Part shown: positions 1-9,835 of the stretch, piece by piece | Position numbering within the stretch: position 1 is the first letter of the stretch | Layout: each line of letters begins with the position of its first letter | Assembly (NCBI GenBank): GCA_900708905.1 | Contig: CAADRB010000008.1 | Location: 1,910,390-1,974,389, forward strand | Length of the DNA: 64,000 nt | DNA from: Hymenolepis diminuta | Lineage: Eukaryota; Platyhelminthes; Cestoda; Cyclophyllidea; Hymenolepididae | Direction of reading: 5' to 3' | The notes under the pieces: model-generated | Databases searched by the model: none | What the model was told of the DNA's origin: nothing | The model's input: the letters and a program-made list of their open reading frames with translations, nothing else | Translations under genes and position numbers: made by a program

Positions 1-657
1 AGTGTTCACCTTGAGTGTTCTAGTAAACTTTGCATATTTAAAATCGTATGAGCTTGTATTGACTGTGGCCATTTGGTGAAAAGAATAAGCTGATCAGTAC
101 CTTCGTAATTTTAATTGTATCAGCCTTCTATTTTCAATAGTTTTCACCTTTATGTCTTGGATTGTAAGCCACAGTCGAAGAGATAGTCAAAAAAGTTAAT
201 GTTTTAAAATTAAAAATCAGGATGAATTAATAAGAGCACCGCATATACTGAGAACAAAAATGAACTTGAATGAACTCCTATCAATAATTTTTACATCACG
301 AAGCTGCTTATTAGAAAATTTATTTTATATGTTTGGCATAACAGGCCTCAATTTTTACATTAAAACAAACGTCCATATTTTTGGGAATGAATTTATTACC
401 ACTTAAGTTGAGTACTTTTGACGAACTTAAATTTTGCTGATTTATATTTTGCGCAAAATTTACACGGGAGTGTTGAAATAAAAAAGTATTTAGGTTACAA
501 GCTCTTTTAGTTCAAATTTGACTTAATTTTGCCTCAGTATCTCAGTATATTTATTTACACGTGGTCGTTTTCAATTAAATTAAATTACCAACATCGCTGA
601 ATATTCGGTTTTAGATTTTAAGTAAGATTGTAGCAGAGTAATTACGAAATGCAACCT
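1..657. other. AT-rich flank, no gene seen
   Basis: No open frame of useful length, no tRNA-like boxes and no transposon motif were recognised here. It is the downstream flank of the minus-strand gene whose poly(A) signal lies at 658-663. Confidence 0.5.
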
Positions 658-663
658 TTTATT
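658..663 (-). terminator. poly(A) signal AATAAA for the 0.7-1.5 kb gene
   Basis: The minus strand reads AATAAA about 80 bases past the TAA stop of the Gly/Asn-rich gene. The spacing is normal for an animal 3' UTR and supports that gene being real and transcribed on the minus strand. Confidence 0.55.
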
Positions 664-743
664 TCAGATTAACATATAAAGCAACCTTTCACGTTAATGT
701 AATATATTTGAAGTAGTTTGTCAGTGAAATAACCATGTTTTTC

Positions 744-1544
744 TTAAAACAGGCTATTCATTTGCATTCTATTTCCACCATGGCAGAAATTTCCCCCACC
801 ATTATTTCCGTTATTGTTACCATTCCATCCAAACTGTTGATTATTCATATTCATTTTATTATTAATTGGCTGTTGCTGCTGGTTATTGCCACTGCCCATG
901 AAATTTTGCATCGGCTTATGTTGTCCACATCCACAATCACAACCTCCATTTCCGTTTCCATTAGCTGGTACCATGACAAAATCAATATTTGGGAAGAGCC
1001 CTGAGGGGTGTTCAGGAATTGGGAGTCCCGTCAGTTGAGAGGTGAAAGTCAAAACTCCGTTTCCTCTTCCGCTATCATTCTGTTGCGGCCCCATCATAGG
1101 TCCAGGTCCCATCATGGGTCCAGGTCCCATCATGGGTCCAGGTAGTGGGGCTTGGAATGAATTTCCACTCGCAGCCCCAGTACAGTTTGGGCAATTACAT
1201 CCTGACTTTCCTCCAAATTGTTGTCCCTGAGCAGGGCCACCCATTCCACCACCCATTCGAGCATTTGGGAATAGTGGGCGCATGAATCCATCTTGTGACA
1301 TTTGACCACTTCCACTGCTACCACTGCCACCGCCCATGGTATTGTTATACCCACCTGGGTTGTTGTTAAAGAGAGCAGCGAGTTGGTGGTTGCCACTCTG
1401 TTGCAAAGCGGTTTGTTTAGCGCGGTTGACGAATTGAGTCGTGCTGTTCCAACTGGGATTCATTCCTTGGGGTTGTTGAATGAAGGGCTGAGGGAAACAA
1501 TCCTGTTGACCAAATCGAGGGCCTCCACATTGTTGCATGCTGAC
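744..1544 (-). CDS. Gly/Asn/Gln/Met-rich protein with CxC motifs (terminal exon)
   Basis: I do not recognise this protein. The minus-strand frame is open from 1613, but the codon there is GTG. The first in-frame ATG is at 1538-1536, giving 264 residues ending in TAA at 746-744. Just upstream on the minus strand is a long pyrimidine tract ending CTCAG, so the hydrophobic stretch read above the ATG is probably intron (splice tract) rather than a signal peptide. If so this is a terminal exon starting near 1544 in phase 0, with the N-terminus elsewhere. Visible parts: a Gln/Pro-rich start with CGG and DCF; Asn/Gly/Ser-rich spacers; a CNCPNC cluster; three tandem PGPMMG repeats; a GCDCGCGQH cluster; and a Gln/Asn/Met/Gly-rich end. 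The low-complexity composition with paired-Cys clusters suits a cross-linked extracellular or structural protein, or metal binding; this is inference. A poly(A) signal follows at 658-663. Confidence 0.7.
   Translation of the reverse strand, partial: VSMQQCGGPRFGQQDCFPQPFIQQPQGMNPSWNSTTQFVNRAKQTALQQSGNHQLAALFNNNPGGYNNTMGGGSGSSGSGQMSQDGFMRPLFPNARMGGGMGGPAQGQQFGGKSGCNCPNCTGAASGNSFQAPLPGPMMGPGPMMGPGPMMGPQQNDSGRGNGVLTFTSQLTGLPIPEHPSGLFPNIDFVMVPANGNGNGGCDCGCGQHKPMQNFMGSGNNQQQQPINNKMNMNNQQFGWNGNNNGNNGGGNFCHGGNRMQMNSLF
1089..1146 (-). repeat. 18-bp tandem repeat encoding PGPMMG
   Basis: Three near-identical 18-base units (TCCAGGTCCCATCATGGG on the plus strand) encode three PGPMMG hexapeptides in the Gly/Asn-rich protein. 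The first unit differs by one base. The unit keeps reading frame, so copy number can vary without breaking the protein. Confidence 0.8.
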
Positions 1545-1580
1545 CTGAGTCCAAAACAAAAAAATGCAAAAAATATGAAC
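1545..1580 (-). promoter_or_regulatory. 3' splice site (polypyrimidine tract + CAG)
   Basis: On the minus strand a T-rich tract of about 30 bases ends in GGACTCAG directly before GTCAGCATG. This is a near-ideal animal splice acceptor. It decides against using the upstream GTG and against reading the tract as a signal peptide. No matching donor exon was found by eye. Confidence 0.55.
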
Positions 1581-1613
1581 TTCTAATGAACAATGAAAAA
1601 ACCGTGATTTCAC

Positions 1614-4600
1614 AATATATCACATTGATAGAAATAACTAATTATAGATTATTTCACGTCCAAATCTTAAACGGCATACATACAAAGTATGCATAACAGA
1701 GGGAATATGTCAGTAAATATATAGATACATTTGAAACGGTTAAACTTGGGAAATATGCTATGAGGATTTAAGTGCAATGTTATTATCATTAGAATTCACT
1801 CTTCTCTGTGAGTGCTTCTGTGTAAATATCATGTAAGATCAAGCTGCTTTTTCGGGCATCTGAAATAAGAGATTAATTGAAATGGCAAAATTGACCATTA
1901 GCGCAAACCAACTGATTAATAAGCGCTAACGATTGTGGCTCAGAATTTGATCAGTAATCCAGGTGACGGACTGTGAAATTTGAATATTTGAACTTGAAAA
2001 AGTGAGCTGCACAAACCGGATCCGAAAATCAAATGAAGTAGTTCTTTCGACGCTCTCTTTTCACTCTCCTCTTACCCGATTTCAGTTGTTTTTCTGCATT
2101 GCTCTGCGTTAAAATAATTTTGCTGTAGATGAACATAAGAATCGAATTAAACCACTACATGAACGAAGTTGCGATACTTTAATGAAAAAATATTAAATCA
2201 TTTCGGATTAAGAGTGACATAAAAGCAGAATAGTAAAAACAAAATCCTATGTACCATTTAAAGAACTTGATAAGTAGTCTGGGAGTCCTCTACTCTACAT
2301 TAGGAAATTGTCCAGCAACTCCAAATAGATGAGATTTAGAGAGAGGTACATAGGACATATCACCTTCAAGTCCACTTGAAACGGTATTGATTGAAAAAGA
2401 CTGTCTATCAAAGCATAAGGCATATTGTAATAGATCCCGTATCGATTTTCTTAACATATCTAAATAGATATAATTTTGAATTTCGTATTTCTCCTATGAG
2501 TCTTATTTAATAGACAAATAAAACAAAATACGAAAAAGAACGAGAACACTTCAAATTCTATTTTATGGTACTCTCTTGGAGGCACTGTGATGATTCATTG
2601 AGCTTAAGGACTTTGACAAGAACTATTGCACTTAATTAATTGAACACTTGTAATTTTGATGAATGCTAGCGCAGGAGACACTATTAGCTCTCAAAGCAAA
2701 TCTTGATTATTTGCCACTCACGAAAACGTTAAATATTGTTAAACACTTTCTATTTCTAATCAATATAAGTCAATTTGAAAAATTTCCCCATTTTAGAAAA
2801 GAACGAGCGCTAATAAGTTGACAGTGATCTAAGTGATTATGGATAGAGATTATGGATACTCAGTTGCACAGCGCGTAGTAGGGATATTCAAATGCTCATG
2901 TCCGTAAAAATTTACGAATAGAAACAAATTCAAACAAATCCTCACCTCATCTTAGATGAACAATGGGAAAAATGTTCTTTCAATAGGCTTGAGTATCTTA
3001 ATAGATTATTCTGATTAATTTACCGTTGGATAGAATGAACAAGCCAAAGCAACAATTATTATCGTTTGATAAAACAGTAATATCAACATTTATATAATTA
3101 TAAAAGTCGGATATTGATACAAACTATGAAAAGATGCTGTTAGAGCAGCAGAGAACGTACGTGTTAACTGAAGGTAGAGAAGCAAAATTGTGCTATACAA
3201 TCTTGGTAGCGCAGTTATTTCATTTCATTCTTTGCTTCAATTCCGCATTTTTTCTACGCCGATGTCTTTTTCTCTCTCATGGAATCGGATTAAACTCAGA
3301 TTGCATATTCAGCTGCCATGACCTTAGCAAAGTCAAATTACGAAAAAGTGATTGCTTAACAAATACGACGTTGCGTAAACGATTTTGCGAAGTATTGTTT
3401 AGTTCATTTAAGTACAAAATTAAAACTGTAGAAAAAATCAAGCAGCTCAAAAAACACCATATTAAATGTCTTTAGCCCCGATAAAATCATAATAACGTTA
3501 GGAAGATCTACCGGAACCACATCACTCGAATAGATGGAGTAATTCAAGTCACTCATGTCGCCAGATCAGTTCAGAAGTGGCAGACAAGCCATTTATAAAT
3601 AAGTAAATTAGGTTTATATACAAAACATTTCTTCGTTAGACTTCAGTCATGTCTCGTCGCCAGAGTCCCGGTGTGATAATTGACACCCTTTTAGGTATCT
3701 ATGTGTAAACACCCAAACACAGCGGGACCGCCTGTGGACACTATAGTGGAGAACTTACTCCTAGTCAATCATTTTCAATCTCTGGATGATGATAGACATC
3801 TGCCAAAAACGTTAAACAAAATTTTACTGGCTGTCTGAATGTTACAATTTGTGAAGATCAAACACGTTCAAATATATTAAGGTTACAGAATCCTACATTG
3901 TCAGTCCAAAAAGAAAGTAAATGCACTGATATACAGATGATTCGGGATTTGATAGAAATGGTGGACTAACCAATCCTGTCAATAAGTGACATTTCCACAA
4001 GTTAAAATTATCTACAGGTCACAACTATGGCGTTTTATGACATTTATCGACAATTTTGAGAGTTGCAAATAAGGGAGAGTGAATTGTCAACTTAATGTTC
4101 GATGCGATTACTCATTGGTTAGGCATTCGATAGAAATATCTTCCCGTTTAGAAGTCTGATGCAAAATTATGTTATGCTGGGGAAATAATTCCCAGTAAAA
4201 AGGATTCACAGTTAAATGGTTATGCGCTAAGCAATTGATGAACGTCCATAAATTCTACAAGAAATTCATATGAAATAGATTACCCATTTTGCATTGATGC
4301 AGAGTGGCCATTAAAAGTAAAACAATCCTCTATTTTTTCATTTCTCAAATGACTAGATATGACAGATTTAGTTATTAGACATTAATAAGTAGCATATAAT
4401 AGGGTAAAATTTCCTAAATATTATTTGTAAATAGTGGAGAGTTTTTACAATGTTTGTAACTGCAAAGATGATTATTTTCTTATAGGAGTGACCTCAGGTC
4501 AAGTTTCATTGAATTAGATTTACATTACAAGAACAAAAGATAACCAATACAAGATAAAACAACTGGCGATCCATGCCTACGCCAAATATCATGCAACCGT

Positions 4601-4943
4601 GAAATCGGGTGGAATAGTTTCTTCCACAAATAATTGGCAATTTCTAATTCAAACAATCGTCGAACCATTCTTTTCAACATCTGTGTTTCTCAAGAAATGC
4701 GCAAGTTTTCTTTTAGAGATACGATCTATTTAAATATTTATGCTTAATATGAAGACAGCATCATATTATTAATTAACCTTGGCACCGGTAGACTTTTACG
4801 CAATGTGACTTTGTAGGACTCAAATAACTGTTAATAAATATATAAGACATTTAAACTAAATATAATTTTAGTTCATGAACTGCATTAGAAGATCACATTA
4901 AATATTAACCTGAAATTTGTGATCAAAGCTAAAATTTTAAACA
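1614..4943. other. mostly non-coding AT-rich stretch
   Basis: The only notable items are one copy of dispersed repeat R1 (2013-2085) and a 113-codon ATG frame at 3134-3475. That frame has no recognisable motif and no flanking promoter or poly(A) signal, so I do not call it a gene. The first exon of the minus-strand gene at 0.7-1.5 kb should lie somewhere upstream of 1614 but was not identified. Confidence 0.4.
2013..2085 (+). repeat. dispersed repeat R1, copy 1
   Basis: This segment carries GGATCCGAAAATCAAATGAAG, then TTCTTTCGAC and a CT-rich tail. Related copies lie at 32519-32592 (plus) and 29668-29750 (minus), and a shorter possible copy lies near 5980-6025. The four agree over the CCGAAAATCAA.TGAAGTA core and the CT-rich tail. 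Family unknown; too short to class. Confidence 0.5.
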
Positions 4944-5345
4944 TTAATTGCTTATGACATTATATATATGTAAAATGGAACAAGCCAATTCATTTAAAGA
5001 CGCTATCAAGAATACAAATTGCACAATTGGGGGCATGGCTTTCAAATTATAGTACATAGGAGAAAGAGCTCTGATGGACTTTATAATTACCTTTTCTGCA
5101 ATTTGCCATTCTTTTCTACCTTGAAGTGGCGAAATTTTGTCCTGAAGATCACAATACTGGAAAAATTTTCTGTTCATTTCGTTAAGCAGCTTTGAATTTG
5201 GAACGGTTAAATGAAAGTACACATCCAGTAGCGTAAAATAAGGAGAGTGGCTGCATGGCTAGTTCCTCTTTTACAGGCTTGTTGTATCAGACGAGAAGAT
5301 TTTTAAACTAACAGGACTCAGCAGCGTTTGGACAGTAGTCAGTAC
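4944..5345 (-). pseudogene. decayed membrane-protein-like segment, copy 1
   Basis: The minus strand gives an open stretch with LLDVYFHLT and LLNEM, followed by a charged region and RKEWQIAEK. A GTAATT splice-donor-like site sits at the end of that segment. The first codon of the open stretch is GTG, and the upstream part (KEELAMQPLS) is in another frame, so the copy is frameshifted. A clear relative lies at 43064-43231 and continues in DNA similarity to about 43275. The family is not recognised. The alternation of hydrophobic and short polar pieces suggests a multi-pass membrane protein such as a receptor, but this is inference. Confidence 0.4.
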
Positions 5346-6681
5346 TACCTCTTAAGTGTATATGCTAAGAAGAGCATAACGCAGATTAGACACTGATCGC
5401 TCTAACGTCGCAGATCGCTTCTGCTAATGGATCCAGGTTTTATAAATCGATTTGATATCATTCGACGTAGTAATTGATGCTATGAAGCTTGTGATGAGAC
5501 TTTTCTTGGAATGTAATCTTCCTGTCAAATGCTGCAGTTTCTGATATTGGAATGCAGCTCATAGTTTTATATGAGTAAAATCTGCTGTCTAATCGTACTA
5601 GATACCATCAGAAACTTGTATTGCACTGTGTCTCCTCTAGCTAACAATTTTCACCTAATTTGCATTTTTAATGCAAAATAATACCAATGATCACAACAAG
5701 TAATATTTAGAAGATAAATCTTTTGGACCATCCTGGGGAAATTTTATTTCGCGTATCAGGATTTGAGGTTGTATCGTACTAAATGAATGCGTTATGACTT
5801 CAGTTTTATACATTTTCTGGCCTGAGATTCCACAGTCAAATGTAATTTTTGGAAATGAACATTAACTAACTTACCATGTATGTAATATTAATCTATACCA
5901 CTTTAACGAGTTCAGATATTAATTTTTCTTTTATCTCCTGACACTCCCCCTTCACGGTCGAACTTTCTTTATGAAATGGCTGGATCCGATTTAACAGTGT
6001 TTCTTCGACGATCTTGGAAATTACTACTTCATCGGTGGGGTGCATAATAAAAGGGGATGCAAGTGCTGCTTATATATAATTACATTTTCGTATTTCTATA
6101 TACTAAATGATACTTGTAGCATGCATTCACTGATTCATAATTTTGCGTTTCTGGTGGTTAGTTTTTCTTTCGGTTGCTCATCAACGAACGAGGATCGTGA
6201 AATCTGTCAGTTTCCTTACCTCAGTACACCCTCTATACTGCAACCCAACTTCCACTCGTTATTAATGACGTATTTCTCCTTCTCTTTGCCTTCCGATTCC
6301 CAATTTCTTTTCCTTCAATTCCTCCTTTCATTTTCCATTGTTCTATATACACGAATTCCTATTAATTGCCGGTATTCTCGTTTGGGAAAGGCTATGGTAT
6401 CCTGATATTCCCTAGGAAGATTATTAGTTCCATGGGGAGATAGCTCTAAGCCTAACTCGATCAGACTCTCAAAGTACCTTGACTATCGGGATTACTGCTA
6501 TACACACCGTCAGTGTATTTCTTTCACGCTGAATCTAATCAAATCTACACTTAATCAGCGCCGGCCATAAGAGTTCATTTGAAACTTACAACGCAGTGGT
6601 AATCATAACTGCGGTACGAGCCGCCACTCTCCCTTAGTCACTTAATCGATATTCAACATTCAGTAAACCAAACAATGCAGC

Positions 6682-6869
6682 AGGTCAGGTTTAACGTTAG
6701 ATTTTGAAAAGAAGATATTGCTTCTGTCCATTCCTGCTAAGTGGCCTGCTGTTGTTGTTGCTGTAGGTACGGATATGGTGGTGGCGGTGGAAGATGTAGC
6801 TGGGGCGGTGGAGCTGGTGGCTACCGCTTTGAATACCTGATGGCAGATCTTGATTTGAGCCCGTTTTGA
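6682..6869 (+). pseudogene. Cys/Gly microprotein family, copy B (broken)
   Basis: Codons from 6682 read RSGLTLDFEKKILLL and on to IPAK. This aligns without gaps to the N-terminus of copies A and C: the initiator ATG is AGG, then S, (D/G), L, T, acidic residues, KK and LLL. After AAG at 6739-6741 one base is missing relative to copy A (AAG-TGGCC against AAGCTGGTT). In the shifted frame from 6747 the tail reads six Cys, then RYGYGGGGG, RCSWGGG and a final SPF before TGA at 6867-6869. Both parts are therefore present but out of frame, and the start is lost, so this is a pseudogene. A TCAG initiator-like motif lies just upstream at 6659-6662. No AATAAA follows closely. Confidence 0.7.
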
Positions 6870-8249
6870 AATGTTATTAATACTATTAATGTTGCCTTTT
6901 AATACACTTTAAAGTTTTTAACCTAGGCTTTTTTATTGTACTACTTATCGGACATTTATAATGTCAAATTTTTAATTGGGGAATGGAAAATTAAGTATGG
7001 TCTATTTAAGGCTTCCTTTATATTATTTTTTTGTATATTCATTTAATGTATAGCTGTAGCTGTCAACTTTTTAGCAAAACAACGGAGTCCCATAGGGTTC
7101 AAGATGTTAGAGGAAATACCGTTTCAATTTCTGCTATTTGAATTAAGAAACGAAGGGAAATAAAACTATTCATTTTATTTGAATATAACCATATATTAAC
7201 ATTCGAACTCCACACCTGACTTTCCGATCACACAACATATCGAATCTTGAGGAAGTACTACTTATTTGTTTCTCAATAATCATTTTCAAAAACACATATC
7301 CACACATCCATCTGCCACCCACAATAGCCGTCACAACTGGTAATCCTGTAAGGATCATTTGATCTTCTGAACAGCAGTGGCTAGCGAAATCAATATATTC
7401 CGGAGAGTTTCATTTTCTTCAAGGCAAAATTTCGCGGTAACAAAATAACCAGGCAGCGGGTGCGGTCCGTTGCTTCCTGAATTGTCTAATCCCAGAAATC
7501 GTCAAGCTCGTGTATAGTGTCATCGAAAAGCCATCCACAGCATCCCATGATGATCTCATACCGGTCATACTGGAGCGCATTGAGGAGCTAGTATTAGAAC
7601 ACAGCTAATAACTTTTGACCCAGCTGCTCATCGAGCTACTGAAAGCACAATCTGATGAACCGCAGTCAAAGGCGAAATTTAAAATGGGGACAGATTTTGC
7701 AAAGATACATCTCATCTTCGAAGCAGAATGGTAAACGGCTGAACACTTAAACCAGACAACTCTCAAAGACAATCAATCCAGCAACAGACCACGACACAGA
7801 GCATTTTCAAAAGACCAACTCTGAAGAAGGAGAGAAATATCGCAATGTATCCGAGCGAACAATTATCACCCACAAGGGACGATCCAAGCGAACGGGAAAA
7901 GTACAACAACTTGAGGTAACAGCCCGTTCAAAGCTGCCTGAACCGGAAACTCAACCTCAACAACAACTGGATCTTTAAGGCACCTCTAAATTCATGCAAC
8001 TGCGCAGCACAAGACCAACCAACCGATTGCATACCTACAATATAGACTTCACTGCCCTCAATAACAGCTGAATCTACGAGACAGACTTGAATCCCTAGGC
8101 GTTCCTTAAATTTTTATCTATGTCACCACTAACCGTTGATGACTCAATTATCTCGACCTAACAGTGAAGCTTAATGTTACTTTACTCCCTAACAAACTTT
8201 CATTCCAAGTGTATAGAATACTCCTGTCCCAACAAATGTTCTATAACCC

Positions 8250-8998
8250 TGTCAAAACTCGAGTCCGTCGTCTTTCTCCAACTCAATATAAGACCGCCAA
8301 GAACAAATTAGAATACATTTTTAATCTTGGTATTTTTCGCCGTTCTTCTGGTAATTAAACATCCGCTCTCCATATGGTCTCTAATAAATATGGTGATTAG
8401 CGTCATTGCGGCGATTGTCGTGCCTTCAATTAGATCACTATCCCCGGACAATTATCCCACACCTACTATACGATACTTCTCATCCAATCACCGAAATAAG
8501 AAGAAGTTCTCCAAAATCGATCTTTTCCGCACTTATAACCAGATTCCTATGACTGAAGCAGATAGTCCCATGACCATCATAACCATCCCATCCCGTCTGT
8601 TTGAATTCCTTCGAAGGCCGTTGGGTTTACAAAGTGCAGCCCAAACCTTCCAACATTTTATTAATGAAGGATTGCTTTTGCCAATATCGATGACATCCTG
8701 GTGGCTAGCGAAACTGAAGAAAAACTTAAGGAACATTTGAAAATTGGTTTCGAACGACCGGATTTTTATGTGCTCATCATAAATCTCTCCAAAAGCGAAA
8801 TCAGACAAAATATCCTATCTTTTTTATTATACTTTATCTGCCAAAGGTTTCCGACCAAATATCAAAAAGTAAAAGAGATTCAGCAGTTCCCACTGCGGAA
8901 ATCTCTCAATCAACTTCGTCCGTTCATAGGTCTAATAATTTTTTACCGCCGATTTCTTCCCATTTCCGCAGCGGCGATTTCCTTCTCACAGAACTTCT
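8250..8998 (+). pseudogene. gypsy reverse transcriptase remnant
   Basis: The start reads RRLSPTQYKTAKN and FNLGIFRRSS. A frame-broken segment resembling the fingers follows, then FSKIDLFRTYNQIPM with the motif A aspartate at 8519-8521. The FGLFEF region has decayed to SRLFEFLRRP and then AAQTFQHFINEG. A short deletion and frameshift precede the active-site box, which reads NIDDILVASETEEK at 8683 onward; the usual aromatic residue of (Y/F)xDD is Asn. The thumb and connection region keeps INLSKSE, FPLRKSLNQLRPFIGL and FYRRFLP, and ends in TAA at 8998-9000. It is clearly non-functional. Confidence 0.8.
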
Positions 8999-9096
8999 AA
9001 AGTCCACGAAGACCAATTCTTCCATTATCCCAAAACTGTAACAGTCTTCAAAGAAGTTAAACTCTATTATCAGACTGCTCAACGCTTGCATGTCAA

Positions 9097-9480
9097 AAAC
9101 TAGAAACAACCGTTGCACTCTCCACAGATGCTTCACAGATTGATATCGGTGAGGTATTGGAACAGAAGAAAGGAACTGTGATGTAACCCCTTCCCTTTTC
9201 TCTAATAAATTAACACTCACTTTAATACGTTACAACACCTTCGGGGGAGGAGGAGCTTTTGGTGGTATACAAGGCGATGAAACCTGACTGATATCTCCTG
9301 AAAATTCACGATCCTCAATGATCACACGCCCTTATCAAATAAAAGTCAAGCCAGTTCTGACAGTTATTTTCCATACGAAATCTGGGATCTCGATTTTATT
9401 CTACAGTTCACCAACGATATCAGACACATTAAAGGTACGGACAATATCGTCATTGATTGTCTTTATCGAACCAATATAGA
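9097..9480 (+). pseudogene. gypsy RNase H remnant
   Basis: The frame at about 9110 reads VALSTDASQIDIGEVLEQ, matching the first catalytic block of gypsy RNase H, including the TDAS aspartate. Later, near 9410-9470, FTNDIRHIKGTDNIVIDCL matches the end of the domain. The stretch between is broken by stops and frame changes, with a decayed SNKLTLT segment. Confidence 0.7.
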
Positions 9481-9494
9481 AGTAGTAACAAAAG

Positions 9495-9835
9495 CTATTG
9501 ATTTTCGTTCTGTTTCTGAAGCTTGAACTCCAAAAGTTCCGAAATCACCCAACTTTTCTCTACTTAAAAGATGTACTATTGCCAACAGCTCCAGGTTCAA
9601 TGACTTGTGATGTTTCAACAGGTGTACCACGACTTTTTGTTCCCAGACCTTTCCGACGCCAGGTTTTCAAATCCCTCCAGTGTTCCCCACACCGCGACCA
9701 ACGTGCAACTGGAAAATTCGTTACTGATCGTTTCATCTGGCCATCTTGTCAAAAAGACATCGCTAACTGGACGAAAACTTGTCAGGTGTGCTAGCAATCG
9801 AATTATCTAGGTCACACAGTGGCGCTTGAAGTGCT
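9495..9835 (+). pseudogene. gypsy integrase zinc-finger remnant
   Basis: An open stretch reads PHRDQRATGKFVTDRFIWP, then CQKDIANWTKTCQVC. This is the integrase N-terminal HHCC-type region, with the CxxC pair intact at its end. The stop TAG at 9791-9793 lies right after CQVC. A shifted frame continues to about 9835 (HTVALEV), where similarity ends. The catalytic DDE core is missing. Confidence 0.7.

Larger units (their letters stand above)
7480..9835 (+). mobile_element. broken Ty3/gypsy retrotransposon (element 1)
   Basis: Pieces of a gypsy-type pol follow the normal order: RT, RNase H, then the integrase N-terminal zinc finger. All are broken by stops and frameshifts. Sequence from about 7480 to 8160 is probably gag/protease debris but I could not assign motifs with confidence. 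The element stops just after the integrase zinc finger; the DDE core, the chromodomain region and the 3' LTR are absent. No LTR pair was recognised. Confidence 0.75.

Noticed and set aside
3134..3475. 113-codon ATG frame
   Set aside because: No motif, no paralogue, no promoter or poly(A) signal, and composition typical of AT-rich intergenic sequence.
6040..6405. 121-codon frame rich in Ser, Phe, Leu
   Set aside because: Starts with GTG, lies over a CT-rich tract, and the translation is what such a tract gives in any case.
6715..6746. A splice acceptor before the Cys run of copy B (pyrimidine-rich tract ending CTAAG)
   Set aside because: The same stretch aligns base for base with coding sequence of copy A (LLL..AK), so it is the family's hydrophobic segment with a one-base deletion, not an intron end.
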